From assembly GCA_946811695.1 (NCBI GenBank), contig OX328126.1:2940771-3004770 (forward strand): a DNA stretch of 64,000 nt. Reading direction: 5' to 3'. The position numbers were made by a program, and so were the translations under genes. The notes beneath the pieces are model-generated. The model ran no database searches and had not been told where the DNA came from. It saw only the letters and a program-made list of their open reading frames with translations. This document shows positions 1 through 11,604 of the stretch, one piece after another. Positions within the stretch are counted from its first letter, which is position 1, and each line of letters begins with the position of its first letter. Source of the DNA: Gonocerus acuteangulatus (Eukaryota > Arthropoda > Insecta > Hemiptera > Coreidae).

Positions 1-59
1 CGAGTGGTTGGTACCTTATAGATTACCTACCCCCGAGTGGTTGTTACCTTATAGATTAC
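1..59. repeat. 33-bp tandem repeat, about 1.8 copies, cut by window edge
   Basis: Two copies of a unit beginning CGAGTGGTTG and containing ACCTTATAGATTAC. They are probably the end of a longer array lying to the left of the window. No coding signal is seen. Confidence 0.6.
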
Positions 60-565
60 TTTATATATATTTTATCCTATTATATATTTTAATTAGACTT
101 AATGCAAATTCCTTAGTTTGATTATCTGTAATTGATAATTAGTTATCTTTAATTTTCGAGAGTTTGCCAGAACGTACATCCAGCAGCAATCAGAAAAATT
201 GAAAATAAAAACTACGTTTTTGCACCTTCGATACTTTGCATTTGTATCGACGATATTAATCCAAGCATCTATTGTATAATATCTATATTAACACCTCCCT
301 GTAATCGTTAAGATCATTTCACCGATCGTCGGCGATAAATATCTCCTGAAATTGAAGAGCCGATAATTGCGTAGTGTTGCAATCCTGCTTGGTGATTGCA
401 AGACTATCTTGACACCAGGTGGGATAGTAATAAAGTCATCATATGTACAATGCGAATCCCCTTGGGAACAAGTACAATAATACAGATGTCATCTGATGGA
501 AACATCTGCAAAATGTTGGTTTATAATGTAATGTAAACAACCCAGCACAAGATAAACGTATGAAT
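60..565. other. AT-rich non-coding stretch
   Basis: About 500 bp of low-GC sequence between the edge array and the first SINE. I see no ORF, splice-flanked exon or repeat structure that I can support. Confidence 0.5.
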
Positions 566-578
566 AATAATAAATATG

Positions 579-789
579 GGGTCTCCCGTGGTCTAATGGC
601 TAGCGCCTTGGATTCATAAGCAGGAGATGGTGGGTTCGATTCCCAACCTCCGGCAGGAATTTTATTATCCCACGGCTCGCTGGTAAAATTACTCGCTGCA
701 CCATGGATGTCGGTGCTAATGACCTAGATGTAGATGAGCCGTAAAAAAAAAAAAAAAATAAAAAAAAAAAAAATAAAATAAAATAAAAA
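579..789 (+). mobile_element. tRNA-derived SINE with target-site duplications
   Basis: The 5' head looks like a tRNA: an A-box-like TGGTCTAATGGC, an anticodon-loop-like TTCATAA, and a B box GGTTCGATTCC. Pol III promoters use these boxes. A body with CACCATGGATGTCGG follows, then an A-rich tail of A-runs broken by T. A 13-bp direct repeat AATAATAAATATG flanks it at 566-578 and 790-802, as expected for target-primed reverse transcription. A second copy of the same family, head and body, lies on the minus strand at 57910-58084. No ORF is expected in such an element. Confidence 0.85.
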
Positions 790-932
790 AATAATAAATA
801 TGTATAAGTGTATATATATATAAATATATGCACTTCGTCCGCGTGGGTAATGACTTACTACAGAATTTTGGGATATATCTTTTGGTTTATTTTGGATTAT
901 AAACACTGTTGTATGGTTATTTTTAAAAAAAA

Positions 933-2446
933 CAGAGCCACTAAGCTGACCCCTTAGGGATTGTTAAACCCTAGTGTGTATAGAGGTATAGCCATCGGGC
1001 ATCAAGCATACAGGCTGCTAGGATTGCTAACACCTGACAGAGCCACTAAGCTGACCCCTTAGGGATTGTTAAACCCTAGTGTGTATAGAGGTGTAGCCAT
1101 CGGGGACCAAGCATACAGGCTGCTAGGATTGCTAACACCTGACTGAGCCACTAAGCTGACCCCTTAGGGATTGTTAAACCCTAGTGTGTATAGAGGTAAA
1201 GCCATCGGGGATGAAGTATACAGGCTGCTAGGATTGCTAACACCTGACAGAGCCACTAAGCTGACCCCTTAGGGATTGTTAAACCCTAGTGTGTATAGAG
1301 GTATAGCCATCGGGGACCAAGCATACAGGTTGCTAGGATTGCTAACACCTGACAGAGCCACTAAGCTGACCCCTTAGGGACTGTTAAACCCTAGTGTGCA
1401 TATAGGTATAGCCATCGGGGATGAAGCATACAGGCTGCTAGGATTGCTAACACCTGACAGAGCCACTAAGCTGACTCCTTAGGGATTGTTAAACCCTAGT
1501 GTGTGTAGAGGTATAGCCATCGGGGATGAAGCATACAGGCTGCTAGGATTGCTAACACCTGACAGAGCCACTAAGCTGACCCCTTAGGGATTGTTAAACC
1601 CTAGTGTGTATAGAGGTATAGCCATCGGGGATGAAGCATACAGGCTGCTAGGATTGCTAACACCTGACAGAGCCACTAAGCTGACCCCTTAGGGATTTTT
1701 AAACCCTAGTGTGTATAGAGGTATAGCCATCGGGGATGAAGCATACAGGCTGCTAGGATTGCTAACACCTGACAGAGCCACTAAGCTGACCCTTAGAAAT
1801 TGTTAAACCATAGTGTGTATAGAGGTATAGCCATCGGGGATGAAGCATACAGGCTGCTAGGATTGCTAACACCTGACAGAGCCACTAAGCTGACCCCTTA
1901 GGGATTTTTAAACCCTAGTGTGTATAGAGGTATAGCCATCGGGGATGAAGCATACAGGCTGCTAGGATTGCTAACACCTGACAGAGCCACTAAGCTGACC
2001 CCTTAGGGATTTTTAAACCCTAGTGTGTATAGAGGTATAGCCATCGGGGATGAAGCATACAGGCTGCTAGGATTGCTAACACCTGACAGAGCCACTAAGC
2101 TGACCCTTAGAAATTGTTAAACCATAGTGTGTATAGAGGTATAGCCATCGGGGATGAAGCATACAGGCTGCTAGGATTGCTAACACCTGACAGAGCCACT
2201 AAGCTGACCCTTAGAAATTGTTAAACCATAGTGTGTATAGAGGTATAGCCATCGGGGATGAAGCATACAGGCTGCTAGGATTGCTAACACCTGACAGAGC
2301 CACTAAGCTGACCCTTAGAAATTGTTAAACCATAGTGTGTATAGAGGTATAGCCATCGGGGATGAAGCATGCAGGCTGCTAGGATTGCTAACACCTGACA
2401 GAGCCACTAAGCTGACCCTTAGAAATTGTTAAACCCTAGTGTGAAT
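933..2446. repeat. 105-bp minisatellite, about 14.5 copies
   Basis: The unit starts CAGAGCCACTAAGCTGACC and contains CTTAGGGATTGTTAAACCCTAG, a short inverted motif able to form a small hairpin. Early units are 105 bp. Several later units are 104 bp with a diverged CCCTTAGAAATTG segment, so sub-families are clustered toward the right end. No long ORF. The TTAGGG and CCCTA strings are part of a longer unit and are not a telomeric array. Confidence 0.9.
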
Positions 2447-2456
2447 AGAGTGTCTC

Positions 2457-2590
2457 ACAGACAGCAGACAAACAGACAACAATTTTAAAAATCATTATTT
2501 TGGGTACTATTGCGTTGATAAAGTATACCCAATAGAATTTTTTCCCTGATATCTTCCATGTACAGACAGCGATTGGTTAGAATTTTATTG
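2457..2590 (+). repeat. Dispersed repeat family A, monomeric copy
   Basis: Contains CAGACAAACAGACA, an A-rich segment, ATTGCGTTGATAAAG and then CTTCCATGTACAGACAGCGAT once. The same order recurs at 3068 onward, where the last motif is amplified about 22 times, and inverted at 31801-31878. Class is unknown. It is non-coding and short, like a SINE or a LINE 3' end. Confidence 0.6.
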
Positions 2591-2759
2591 TATGTATAGA
2601 TAGATTTACAGGTGACAAGTTTGTAATTTGATTCCAGAATAAACCCCACCTCCTAATAAACTGATTTAGTTTATTTTTACAACATATTTTTCTATTAAAA
2701 TGACTACAATGAATACCGAGTTTTGTTGCAATACAACAATAATTGCTGCAGGTATGTGC

Positions 2760-2990
2760 GAATAACTACTTTATGCCCGGAGTAAACCCTCGTCCTCTTC
2801 CAGATGATCCAATTTTGCTGGTTAACGAACTCGTTCAATCATTTCCTAGGGGAATACTATATACCAAGTTTCGTGAAGAAAAAACTCTGTTGCGTATCGT
2901 GTTAACGATAGTTCATGAAATGACCGACGTTATTCTTTACATTGACATAACCTTTTTATTTATGAACCGATTGGCATGAAACAAACACTA
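2760..2990 (+). repeat. Dispersed repeat family S fragment
   Basis: Shares GGTTAACGAACTCGTTCAAT and CAAGTTTCGTG, then a CGTGTTA motif, in the same order with the stretch at 25945-26040. It is distantly like the core of family R (GGTTAACGAACTTGACC). Such sequence resembles the conserved non-coding 3' ends of invertebrate retroposons. Its short open frame is not convincing as a gene. Confidence 0.45.
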
Positions 2991-3067
2991 AATGTTAACT
3001 GAAGCTTACCGCAATATATTAGTGAAAACCGCAACTAAATCGGATAAGCCGTTTCTGAGATTAGTGC

Positions 3068-3145
3068 GCACAGACAAACAGACAAAAATTCTAAAAATCA
3101 TTGTTTTGAGTGGTATTGCATTGATAAAGGCCATTAGTATTTTTT
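3068..3145 (+). repeat. Dispersed repeat family A, left part next to array
   Basis: Matches the family A copy at 2457-2545 (CAGACAAACAGACA, then ATTGCATTGATAAAGGCC). It runs straight into the 35-bp array, which places the array inside a family A copy. Confidence 0.6.
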
Positions 3146-3904
3146 CTCGTATACCTTCCATGTACAGACAGCGATCCGTTCTCGTATACCTTCCATGTAC
3201 AGACAGCGATCCGTTCTCGTATACCTTCCATGTACAGACTGCGATCCGTTCTCGTATACCTTCCATGTACAGACAGCGATCCGTTCTCGTATACCTTCCA
3301 TGTACAGACAGCGATCCGTTCTCGTATACCTTCCATGTACAGACAGCGATCCGTTCTCGTATACTTTCCATGTACAGACAGCGATCCGTTCTCGTTTACC
3401 TTCGTAGTACAGACAGCGATCCGGTCTCGTATACCATCCATGTACAGACAGCGATCCGTTCTCGTATACTTTCCATGTACAGACAGCGATCCGTTCTCGT
3501 ATACTTTCCATGTACAGACAGCGTTCCGTTCTCGTATACCTTCCATGTACAGAGAGCGATCCGTTCTCGTATACCTTCCATGTACAGACAGCGATCCGTT
3601 CTCGTATACCTTCCATGTACAGACAGCGATCCGTTCTCGTATACCTTCCATGTACAGACAGCGATCCGTTCTCGTATACTTTCCATGTACAGACAGCGAT
3701 CCGTTCTCGTATACCTTCCATGTACAGACAGCGATCCGTTCTCGTATACCTTCCATGTACAGACTGCGATCCGTTCTCGTATACCTTCCATGTACAGACA
3801 GCGATCCGTTCTCGTATACCTTCCATGTACAGACAGCGATCCGTTGTCGTATACTTTCCATGTAGAGACAGCGATCCGTTCTATGTACAGACAGCGATCC
3901 GTTC
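3146..3904. repeat. 35-bp minisatellite, about 22 copies
   Basis: The unit contains CTCGTATACCTTCCATGTAC and then AGACAGCGATCCGTT. Scattered point variants occur (CTTTCC, GCGTTCC, GACTGCG). Because 35 is not a multiple of three, every third unit returns to frame and all forward frames plus several reverse frames stay open for hundreds of bases. The apparent 308-codon frame (2992-3918) and its antisense partners are by-products. The last unit is truncated near 3880-3904. Confidence 0.92.
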
Positions 3905-4224
3905 GAATCGTATTATAAGTATTTAATGTTTTTATATTGCTTTATCTTGGTAGCTAGGTAACATGTTTATGTCGGCCTTTTTTGTCAATCTATTACCCTT
4001 TTACGTATTTAATGCTATTTAACTTTGACAATAATGATAATTCGATACCCACCAGTCCATGTGTGTGTTTGTGTTTTATCTTCAGAAGACACTAGTAGAA
4101 TTGGTTTGCTGCCTAAATACATTCTTCCCTGTCGAACCGCCCGAAGAACTCAACACCCCTGTAAGACTACCTCCAGGAATGGAGCTTCTTAATTTATCTA
4201 CATTCCTTAGAAGGAAATGTGGCG
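3905..4224. other. Non-coding spacer
   Basis: About 320 bp between two arrays. I see no gene or TE signature. Confidence 0.45.
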
Positions 4225-5876
4225 TAACTTGATGTTTCTTCTTGGAGATCGGTGTAGAAATAGCGGTGGTTTTGTTTATGTTTAGGTCAAGTGTGTCAAC
4301 TATCGGATTGACAGTTATAAATGGATTGGGTGGCAGTTAAAGTAACTTGATGTTTCTTCTTGGAGATCGGTGTAGAAATAGCGGTGGTTTTGTTTATGTT
4401 TAGGTCAAGTGTGTCAACTATCGGATTGACAGTTATAAATGGATTGGGTGGCAGTTAAAGTAACTTGATGTTTCTTCTTGGAGATCGGTGTAGAAATAGC
4501 GGTGGTTTTGTTTATGTTTAGGTCAAGTGTGTCAACTATCGGATTGACAGTTATAAATGGATTGGGTGGCAGTTAAAGTAACTTGATGTTTCTTCTTGGA
4601 GATCGGTGTAGAAATAGCGGTGGTTTTGTTTATGTTTAGGTCAAGTGTGTCAACTATCGGATTGACAGTTATAAATGGATTGGGTGGCAGTTAAAGTAAC
4701 TTGATGTTTCTTCTTGGAGATCGGTGTAGAAATAGCGGTGGTTTTGTTTATGTTTAGGTCAAGTGTGTCAACTATCGGATTGACAGTTATAAATGGATTG
4801 GGTGGCAGTTAAAGTAACTTGATGTTTCTTCTTGGAGATCGGTGTAGAAATAGCGGTGGTTTTGTTTATGTTTAGGTCAAGTGTGTCAACTATCGGATTG
4901 ACAGTTATAAATGGATTGGGTGGCAGTTAAAGTAACTTGATGTTTCTTCTTGGAGATCGGTGTAGAAATAGCGGTGGTTTTGTTTATGTTTAGGTCAAGT
5001 GTGTCAACTATCGGATTGACAGTTATAAATGGATTGGGTGGCAGTTAAAGTAACTTGATGTTTCTTCTTGGAGATCGGTGTAGAAATAGCGGTGGTTTTG
5101 TTTATGTTTAGGTCAAGTGTGTCAACTATCGGATTGACAGTTATAAATGGATTGGGTGGCAGTTAAAGTAACTTGATGTTTCTTCTTGGAGATCGGTGTA
5201 GAAATAGCGGTGGTTTTGTTTATGTTTAGGTCAAGTGTGTCAACTATCGGATTGACAGTTATAAATGGATTGGGTGGCAGTTAAAGTAACTTGATGTTTC
5301 TTCTTGGAGATCGGTGTAGAAATAGCGGTGGTTTTGTTTATGTTTAGGTCAAGTGTGTCAACTATCGGATTGACAGTTATAAATGGATTGGGTGGCAGTT
5401 AAAGTAACTTGATGTTTCTTCTTGGAGATCGGTGTAGAAATAGCGGTGGTTTTGTTTATGTTTAGGTCAAGTGTGTCAACTATCGGATTGACAGTTATAA
5501 ATGGATTGGGTGGCAGTTAAAGTAACTTGATGTTTCTTCTTGGAGATCGGTGTAGAAATAGCGGTGGTTTTGTTTATGTTTAGGTCAAGTGTGTCAACTA
5601 TCGGATTGACAGTTATAAATGGATTGGGTGGCAGTTAAAGTAACTTGATGTTTCTTCTTGGAGATCGGTGTAGAAATAGCGGTGGTTTTGTTTATGTTTA
5701 GGTCAAGTGTGTCAACTATCGGATTGACAGTTATAAATGGATTGGGTGGCAGTTAAAGTAACTTGATGTTTCTTCTTGGAGATCGGTGTAGAAATAGCGG
5801 TGGTTTTGTTTATGTTTAGGTCAAGTGTGTCAACTATCGGATTGACAGTTATAAATGGATTGGGTGGCAGTTAAAG
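4225..5876. repeat. 118-bp tandem array, 14 near-identical copies
   Basis: The unit begins TAACTTGATGTTTCTTCTTG and ends GGTGGCAGTTAAAG. Fourteen units fit exactly (1652 bp) and I could see no variant base between them by eye. That degree of homogeneity implies very recent expansion or strong gene conversion. Each unit contains GTGTGTCAACTATCGGATTG with stop codons in most frames. No coding role is apparent. Confidence 0.93.
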
Positions 5877-6349
5877 TAAATTAAATCATCGAAGACATTT
5901 TTTTTTTGTTTTTATGATCTTTTTTTTCAGAGAAATAGGTTGTTTTTAAATTGATTTTACCAGTAAAATAATATTCGTACAATGAGAAACAATTTTTTTT
6001 TTGTTTGTAATAAAGCCAAGGTTGTTAATGTTAAACTATTCTGTTGGTCAACAGGGAACTGTTTGTTACTATTTTCTAGCTTAAAAACCTTTTGTATAAA
6101 AAGTCTGTTGTAATTTAATATGCTTTCTGGAAGATAGGTTCCTCTTGTAGCGAGAAGAAGAAAAAAAGGTTTGTTAATTCATTTGTGTATAATGGAGGAG
6201 TGTTGTTTGATGCCGCCGCCGTGTTGTTGACCCTGGTTTCTTTGGGAGCACCCAGAAAGGAAGGAGACAAAAACTAGGACTACTGGGTGAACCCCAGGGA
6301 CTAGGGGATAGTCAGGAACCTTGGTCTTATTAAATTCAGAAATAGGTAG
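5877..6349. other. Non-coding spacer with T-runs
   Basis: Contains poly-T runs and the phrase ACCCCAGGGACTAGGGGATAG. No gene is supported. It ends where a possible TIR begins at 6350. Confidence 0.4.
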
Positions 6350-6804
6350 TACAGCAAACTTCCTTTAATCCGGAACGTCAGGGATTTGAAGCATACCGGA
6401 TTATCGGATGTATGTAGGAAAAAAATGGATAGAGACGAAAATTAAACCAAATGTTGAGTATTATTCATTTACAAAGTTTGTTTTTAGGGCATTGCCCCAT
6501 ACAAAGGGGTGTGTGCTTACTATTTAACAGATTAATACAAATTAACAACTAAGATAAATGAAAAGTAAATTAAAACATGGTACATCATGGAACTCAATGA
6601 AAGCATAATATAAAAGTATTATAACAATAAGATATGCCATACTTAGTGCCTGAAACATAATACATTTTCAGGATTCCAGAGCAAATTTTCGGAGGTTCAG
6701 GGACGCTATGGTAAAATAGTATGGTTTTCTTGCTTGATATTCATGTAAATCTTTGGGGAAAATAAATATGTTTTCGGGAGAGGTTTTTATAATGCCTGTT
6801 ATAC

Positions 6805-7086
6805 AGGAGGTTCTGTATGGATTATAGATTGGGCATGCTACTAGTAAAGGTAGGAGGTTCTGTATGGATTATAGATTGGGCATGCTACTAGTAAAGGTAG
6901 GAGGTTCTGTATGGATTATAGATTGGGCATGCTACTAGTAAAGGTAGGAGGTTCTGTATGGATTATAGATTGGGCATGCTACTAGGAAAGGTAGGAGGTT
7001 CTGTATGGATTATAGATTGGGCATGCTACTAGGAAAGGTAGGAGGTTCTGTATGGATTATAGATTGGGCATGCTACTAGTAAATGG
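6805..7086. repeat. 47-bp tandem array, 6 copies
   Basis: The unit is AGGAGGTTCTGTATGGATTA followed by TAGATTGGGCATGCTACTAG and TAAAGGT. Variants are limited to TAGTAAAGG versus TAGGAAAGG. No ORF. Confidence 0.9.
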
Positions 7087-7153
7087 TAAATTTCCTCTAA
7101 CTGATTACTATTGCAAATGGGAAAGGTTTCATTGGGGTTTATGGATATTGTAG

Positions 7154-8555
7154 TCTTTTAGCGCGGTTACTCCCTATCTCCTTAAGGAGAACCCGCTTAT
7201 GAGGTTGACCTCATGACGCAATCCGGAAGTGCCGCCTAGAAACTTTCACGTTTCAGACCCTATAGATCACGAAAATATAGGTGGCCCAAATTTGTATATA
7301 TATATATATATATATGTATATATTTATATATATGTATATATTTATATATATGCTTGTCTGTTCGCGCTCTAGCAAGCTCAAAAATGGTCCGATTTTAACG
7401 AAATTTGGTACAAAAATCTGTCGTCTAATTTGAAAGGTCAAGTTCGTTAACCAGCAGAATCCGCCCACTAGAAGATAGTGTTTGGGGAGAAATTCGCGCA
7501 AAAAAAATCGTAACGCTTACGTTATTGTGTTTATATGCTTGCAGGTACTTGTTTTATAGGTTTCTTGACATAAGAAAACGAATGAAACCATTTATAAGGC
7601 GATATCTCTAACCGTTCCTGAGAAAAGTGGAATCAATGTTTTTGTAAGTCATTATATTTTTGTGAGTACTTAGAATCGCGGGATTCAATTGAAATATTTT
7701 CTACAACTTGGAAATTAATCCCAACTAAGATGTTTAAATTTTGGTTATATTTGGAGTTAAGGAAGTATGCGAAAAAAAAATATTTTATTAATAGACAAGA
7801 AAAGTTTTCGGATCTTCATACATTTTTCGTAAATATCTCGATAACGGTTGGGAAATCGTGCTAAGTGGAAAGTGACCATTCGAATGCTAACTAAATTATC
7901 TAAAAAAAAGGTTCTGAAGCAATATTGGATGAGGCAACGTCAATCAGAGATAAAAGCGCTTAAAACTTAAAAAATGTTTGTTTTGAAAGGGGTTTTCTCT
8001 TTGTTTATCTCACTTTTTAATTGTTTTTTTTCTTGTTTTAAATTGCATTTATCAGCAAAATTAGTATAGTAGTAAAATAAGCTAAGAAACGGTGAAAGGT
8101 ATAGGTAATAATAAGCTTGGAGTGGCTGTGGTAATCATGATGGCGTAGTTTGTTTTGAATTCTCCTATCTATATAACCTTCCTCATAGCCTCCAACTGAA
8201 GTTATCGCTATTTCTTATTTTATAGAAAGATTTAACCCACGACAGAATGGAATTTTATTCGCCATGAAGCACATATTTACAGTTGATTATAACAGTAAGA
8301 CGAATTTGCTAGTAAAACAAGATACTTAAAATGACAACGAATTTTTGGTTGTTAAGAAGAGCCTTCTCAGCAGTAGTCGAAGAGTAAGTACGTTTTCAGT
8401 ACATAATTGTATTGACTTATACAGATTAAGAATTATCCACTTCTGTGTAAGTTGGCTACTGTCAGTTTCCTGTGATTTGTGATGCCTAATTTATTCCATT
8501 TCGAGATGTACGTAACCGCGCTAAGATGACGCAGTTCCTGCGAGTCGGACTTTTT
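7154..8555 (-). mobile_element. Family R non-autonomous element, full-length copy
   Basis: On the minus strand the element starts AAAAAGTCCGACTCGCAGG at 8555, reaches TTAGCGCGGTTAC at 8524-8512, and ends with the inverted motif GTAACCGCGCTAA at 7170-7158. Both ends carry the same GTTAC variant, which supports a common origin. Inside are the family's internal blocks (AGAACCTTTTTT, TCGAGATAT, GGTTAACGAACTTGACC, TTTGTACCAAATTTCG) and a TA microsatellite at about 7296-7352. No protein is encoded. Other copies: 9245-10530, 18072-19951, 19952-20455 and 59374-61205. Confidence 0.65.
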
Positions 8556-9244
8556 AGTAGTTTAGTTTTATGAAATATGTATTAATGTAGACTATAAGAC
8601 TAGGTACATATTTTCTGTAAAATGACTAAAATAATGTTGGACATAGAATACAGTAAAAAATACAAAGAAGTATTCAAAGATTGTTTTAATTATCCCGTTG
8701 TAGAAGATGGTCTGAGTCGAGTCATAGCTATAAACTGAACTAGCAACAAGTAAGTATTTGATGAGAGAAGGTTTCTGGGCATGTTTCTAAGACCCCATCA
8801 GGCATCAGGGGGTTTTTGGGGTGACGATTTCAAGGAATTGATGCATAACAACTGTAGAGGCGCACTTTTCATGTTTAGCCTTGGCACTCCAGCCGTGCCG
8901 GATTATCAAGCCTGCCGAACCATAGGATGCCGGATTAGAGCAAGTTTACTGTAGTAGATTTGTAGAAACCTGTAAGAAACTAAAAGAGAATTCATAGATG
9001 TATTTAAGAAACTAGAATGTATCTCATCAGGTATAAGAAATAGACTCATACAAATAATTATGCGGGAAAATATAGAAATCCCTCCGTAGTTCTTGAGCAA
9101 CCAAAAACAAAATTTTAATCTTTATTCTAAAAGACAAAAATATGGCGATTCAGAACTTTTAAAGTCTCCATTGAGGTTACGCATAAACTAGTCCCAGGTA
9201 TTCATTGATCCCATCCAGGATACCCCAGAGGGGATGCAGGACTT

Positions 9245-10293
9245 AAAAAAAGTCCGACTCGGAGGAACTGCATCATCTTAGCGCGGTTCCGTTCATATCC
9301 CTATTGTCATTTGAAAAGCTTAGGATAGAAACAGATATTATGTTCGGCCTTTGTTCAAAGTGGTTTATGACTTTACCTGGTTGGGTCCGCCAGACCCCAG
9401 AATCCTCTTCTAGAGATACCTATTTAGTACGCTTCAATGCATTGAAAAATATCAAACATTTTCTTGTGTTCTTCTACTATAGTAATAATTCTACAAATAA
9501 AATCAATTAAAACATAAAATAAAAAACCTACAGCATAAAGGCAATTGAAAATATTCAAAAGACGTCATCAAATCTCTTTCTCTTGGCAAGCTATATTTCT
9601 AACAATGAATTGTCTTTCTTATTTTACTTAATCGGTTTTATTGTCAAATACATTATCCAACTATAAGCAATTAAAAAATAACAAGGAATAAAAACAGACA
9701 AAAAGAACCGTTCGAATAAACGAAATCAATTACTTCAAAGTTTAAGCACTTATTTCTCCTATTGACATCGCTTATTCAAAACTTTCTTCAGAACCTTTTT
9801 TGTAGACCATTTAGTAAGCTTTCTAATGGTAACCTTCCGCTTCCCCTGATTTTCAACCGCTTTCGAGATATTAATGAAAGTATACGAAGTTCAAACCCTT
9901 CCTTGTCTCAAAACCTAACCAAAATTTCAACATATTGGTTTTGATGAAATTCGAACATGCAGAAAACGTTTCAACTGAATCCCATGATTTTAAGTACGCA
10001 AACCAAAATCGTTATTCAGCAACTATTTTTCCAATTTTCTCGAAAACGGTTAAAGCTATCGCCTTAAACATGGTTCATTCGTTTTCCTAGGCCAAGACGC
10101 CTATACAACGAGTACTTGCTAGCATATGAAGTAACCGGAACGATTTTTTTCGCGCGACATTCGCTCCAAAAACCATATTCCGGTGGGTGGATTCTGCTGG
10201 TTAACGAACTTGACCTTTCAAATTAGACGAAAGATTTTTGTACGAAATTTCATCAAAATCGGACAATGTTTGAGCTGTCAGGGCCGCGAACAG

Positions 10294-10392
<99 letters not shown>

Positions 10393-10530
10393 AATTTGAA
10401 CCACCGTCATTTTCGGTCTCTAGGGGCACTGAAACGCAAAATTTTCTAGTCGGCACTTCCAGATTGTTTCATGAGATCAACCTTATAAGCGGGGTTCCTC
10501 CCTATGGGGGAGGGAGGAACCGCGCTAAAA
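9245..10530 (+). mobile_element. Family R non-autonomous element, full-length copy
   Basis: Left end AAAAAAAGTCCGACTCGGAGG with TTAGCGCGGTTCC at 9278-9290; right end GGAACCGCGCTAA at 10516-10528 followed by AA. The interior is collinear with the other copies: ATTGTCAAATACATTATCC, CAGACAAAAAGAACC, TATTTCTCC, a block with AACGGTTAAAGCTATCGCC, GGTTAACGAACTTGACC, then the (CA)n(TA)n tract, then GGTCTCTAGGGG and GCCTGATA-less GGTTCCTCCCTATGGG. Short frames inside are by-products of the microsatellite. Confidence 0.65.
10294..10390. repeat. (CA)n(TA)n microsatellite
   Basis: A run of CA followed by about 40 TA dinucleotides, at the same internal position as the microsatellites in the other family R copies. 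It generates spurious IYIYIY frames on both strands. Confidence 0.95.
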
Positions 10531-10782
10531 GCCACCTCGTATCCGATGCAGGCCGTAACAAGTCGCTATTAGCACGATACGGAGTTAATAAAGGAGCACA
10601 CAGTGGAGCCTAACTATATATCGTCTTTCAAAGGAGGCTACAGCCTCTAAATCTTAACCAGTTTTTTAATGCATTTTTTAAAAATGAAAGCTTATAACAT
10701 TTAGAACAACTTATCTGGCCAGATGTTTGTTATTTCTGTTTCCCCCGTTTATTAAATTACGTGTAAATAATTCATGAATTCT

Positions 10783-10966
10783 TACAAATGAACATAACAT
10801 AATATTACAAATGAACATAACATAATATTACAAATGAACATAACATAATATTACAAATGAACATAACATAATATTACAAATGAACATAACATAATATTAC
10901 AAATGAACATAACATAATATTACAAATGAACATAACATAATATTACAAATGAACATAACATAATTT
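10783..10966. repeat. 23-bp tandem array, 8 copies, in the left arm
   Basis: Unit TACAAATGAACATAACATAA plus TAT. The right arm of the surrounding inverted repeat has only one equivalent copy, in reverse orientation near 11439-11454, so the array expanded after the element formed. Confidence 0.92.
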
Positions 10967-11125
10967 TTATTTTTCATGTAATTTAATATCAGGACTGATA
11001 TCGTAGAAATTAAACACTCGAATTCTGATTACTTGGAAAAAATCCAAATCTATTTTCGAATCAATTAAAAGTCATATTATTTCAATTAATCTCATTGTTG
11101 AATTAAGATAAATATTCGCTTTAAA

Positions 11126-11377
11126 GATGTGTCAGTCTGATTATTCCAAGTCTAATCAGGTTTTGAAGATGTGTCAGTCTGATTATTCCAAGTCTAATCA
11201 GGTTTTGAAGATGTGTCAGTCTGATTATTCCAAGTCTAATCAGGTTTTGAAGATGTGTCAGTCTGATTATTCCAAGTCTAATCAGGTTTTGAAGATGTGT
11301 CAGTCTGATTATTCCAAGTCTAATCAGGTTTTGAAGATGTGTCAGTCTGATTATTCCAAGTCTAATCAGGTTTTGAG
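11126..11377 (+). repeat. 42-bp tandem array, 6 copies, in the right arm
   Basis: The unit contains GATGTGTCAGTCTGATTATT and CCAAGTCTAATCAGGTTTTG. CTGATTA and TAATCAG inside each unit can pair as a 7-bp stem. At 14 codons per unit it yields an open frame from 11127 with a repeated MCQSDYSKSNQVLK peptide. The left arm has one related diverged copy near 11020-11045. I treat the frame as fortuitous. Confidence 0.9.
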
Positions 11378-11604
11378 TGTTTATTTTAAACGATACCAGT
11401 CCTGATATTTAGTTAGATAAAAAATGTAATATTATTTTATGTTCAATTGTAAAAGTTCGTGAATTATTTACAGGTAATTTAATAAACAAAACAAGAAACA
11501 TCTGGACAGAGTTGTTATAAATTTGAAAATCATTTCATTGAAATCGGTTAAGATTTGGAGGCTGCAGCCGTTTTTGAAAGACGACATGTCGTTTGGCCCC
11601 ACCT

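Larger units (their letters stand above)
6352..8951. mobile_element. Possible pogo/Tigger-like element defined by a TIR pair
   Basis: The left end CAGCAAACTTCCTTTAATCC (6352 on) is a near-match to the reverse complement of the right end, which reads CAGTAAACTTGCTCTAATCC from 8951 inward. Both are flanked by TA. Both ends carry a second inner CCGGATTATC motif. The TIRs resemble those of the smaller element at 26066-26563, and this TIR style with a TA target fits the pogo branch of Tc1/mariner. No transposase frame survives; the interior holds a 47-bp array and a family R copy. The ends may instead belong to two separate fragments. Confidence 0.4.
10601..11604. mobile_element. 1-kb long inverted-repeat (foldback-like) element
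   Basis: The left arm (10601 to about 11050) and right arm (about 11340-11604) are diverged reverse complements. Matched landmarks include CGTCTTTCAAA, AATCTTAACC, AGATGTTT, TTTATTAAATTAC, GTAAATAATTCA, GAACATAA.ATAATATTAC, ATCAGGACTG and AAACACTC. Outer ends are near CACAGTGGAGCC (left) and, inverted, CAAGGTGGGGCC (right). No transposase is inside. The architecture fits a MITE or foldback element with long terminal inverted repeats; superfamily is undetermined because I could not fix a target-site duplication. Each arm has its own tandem array. Confidence 0.7.

Noticed and set aside
579..660. A genuine tRNA gene
   Set aside because: The tRNA-like head is followed by a SINE body, A-rich tail and target duplication, and recurs with the same body at 57910-58084.
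933..2446. TTAGGG/CCCTAA-like strings suggesting telomeric repeats
   Set aside because: They occur once per 105-bp unit inside unrelated sequence and not as short tandem hexamers.
2992..3926. Long open frames on both strands (up to 308 codons) over the 35-bp array
   Set aside because: A 35-bp unit cycles through all frames. Frames open simultaneously on both strands, with no unique sequence or codon signal.
10183..10613. Overlapping short ORFs with IYIYIY peptides
   Set aside because: They are translations of the TA microsatellite inside family R, on both strands.
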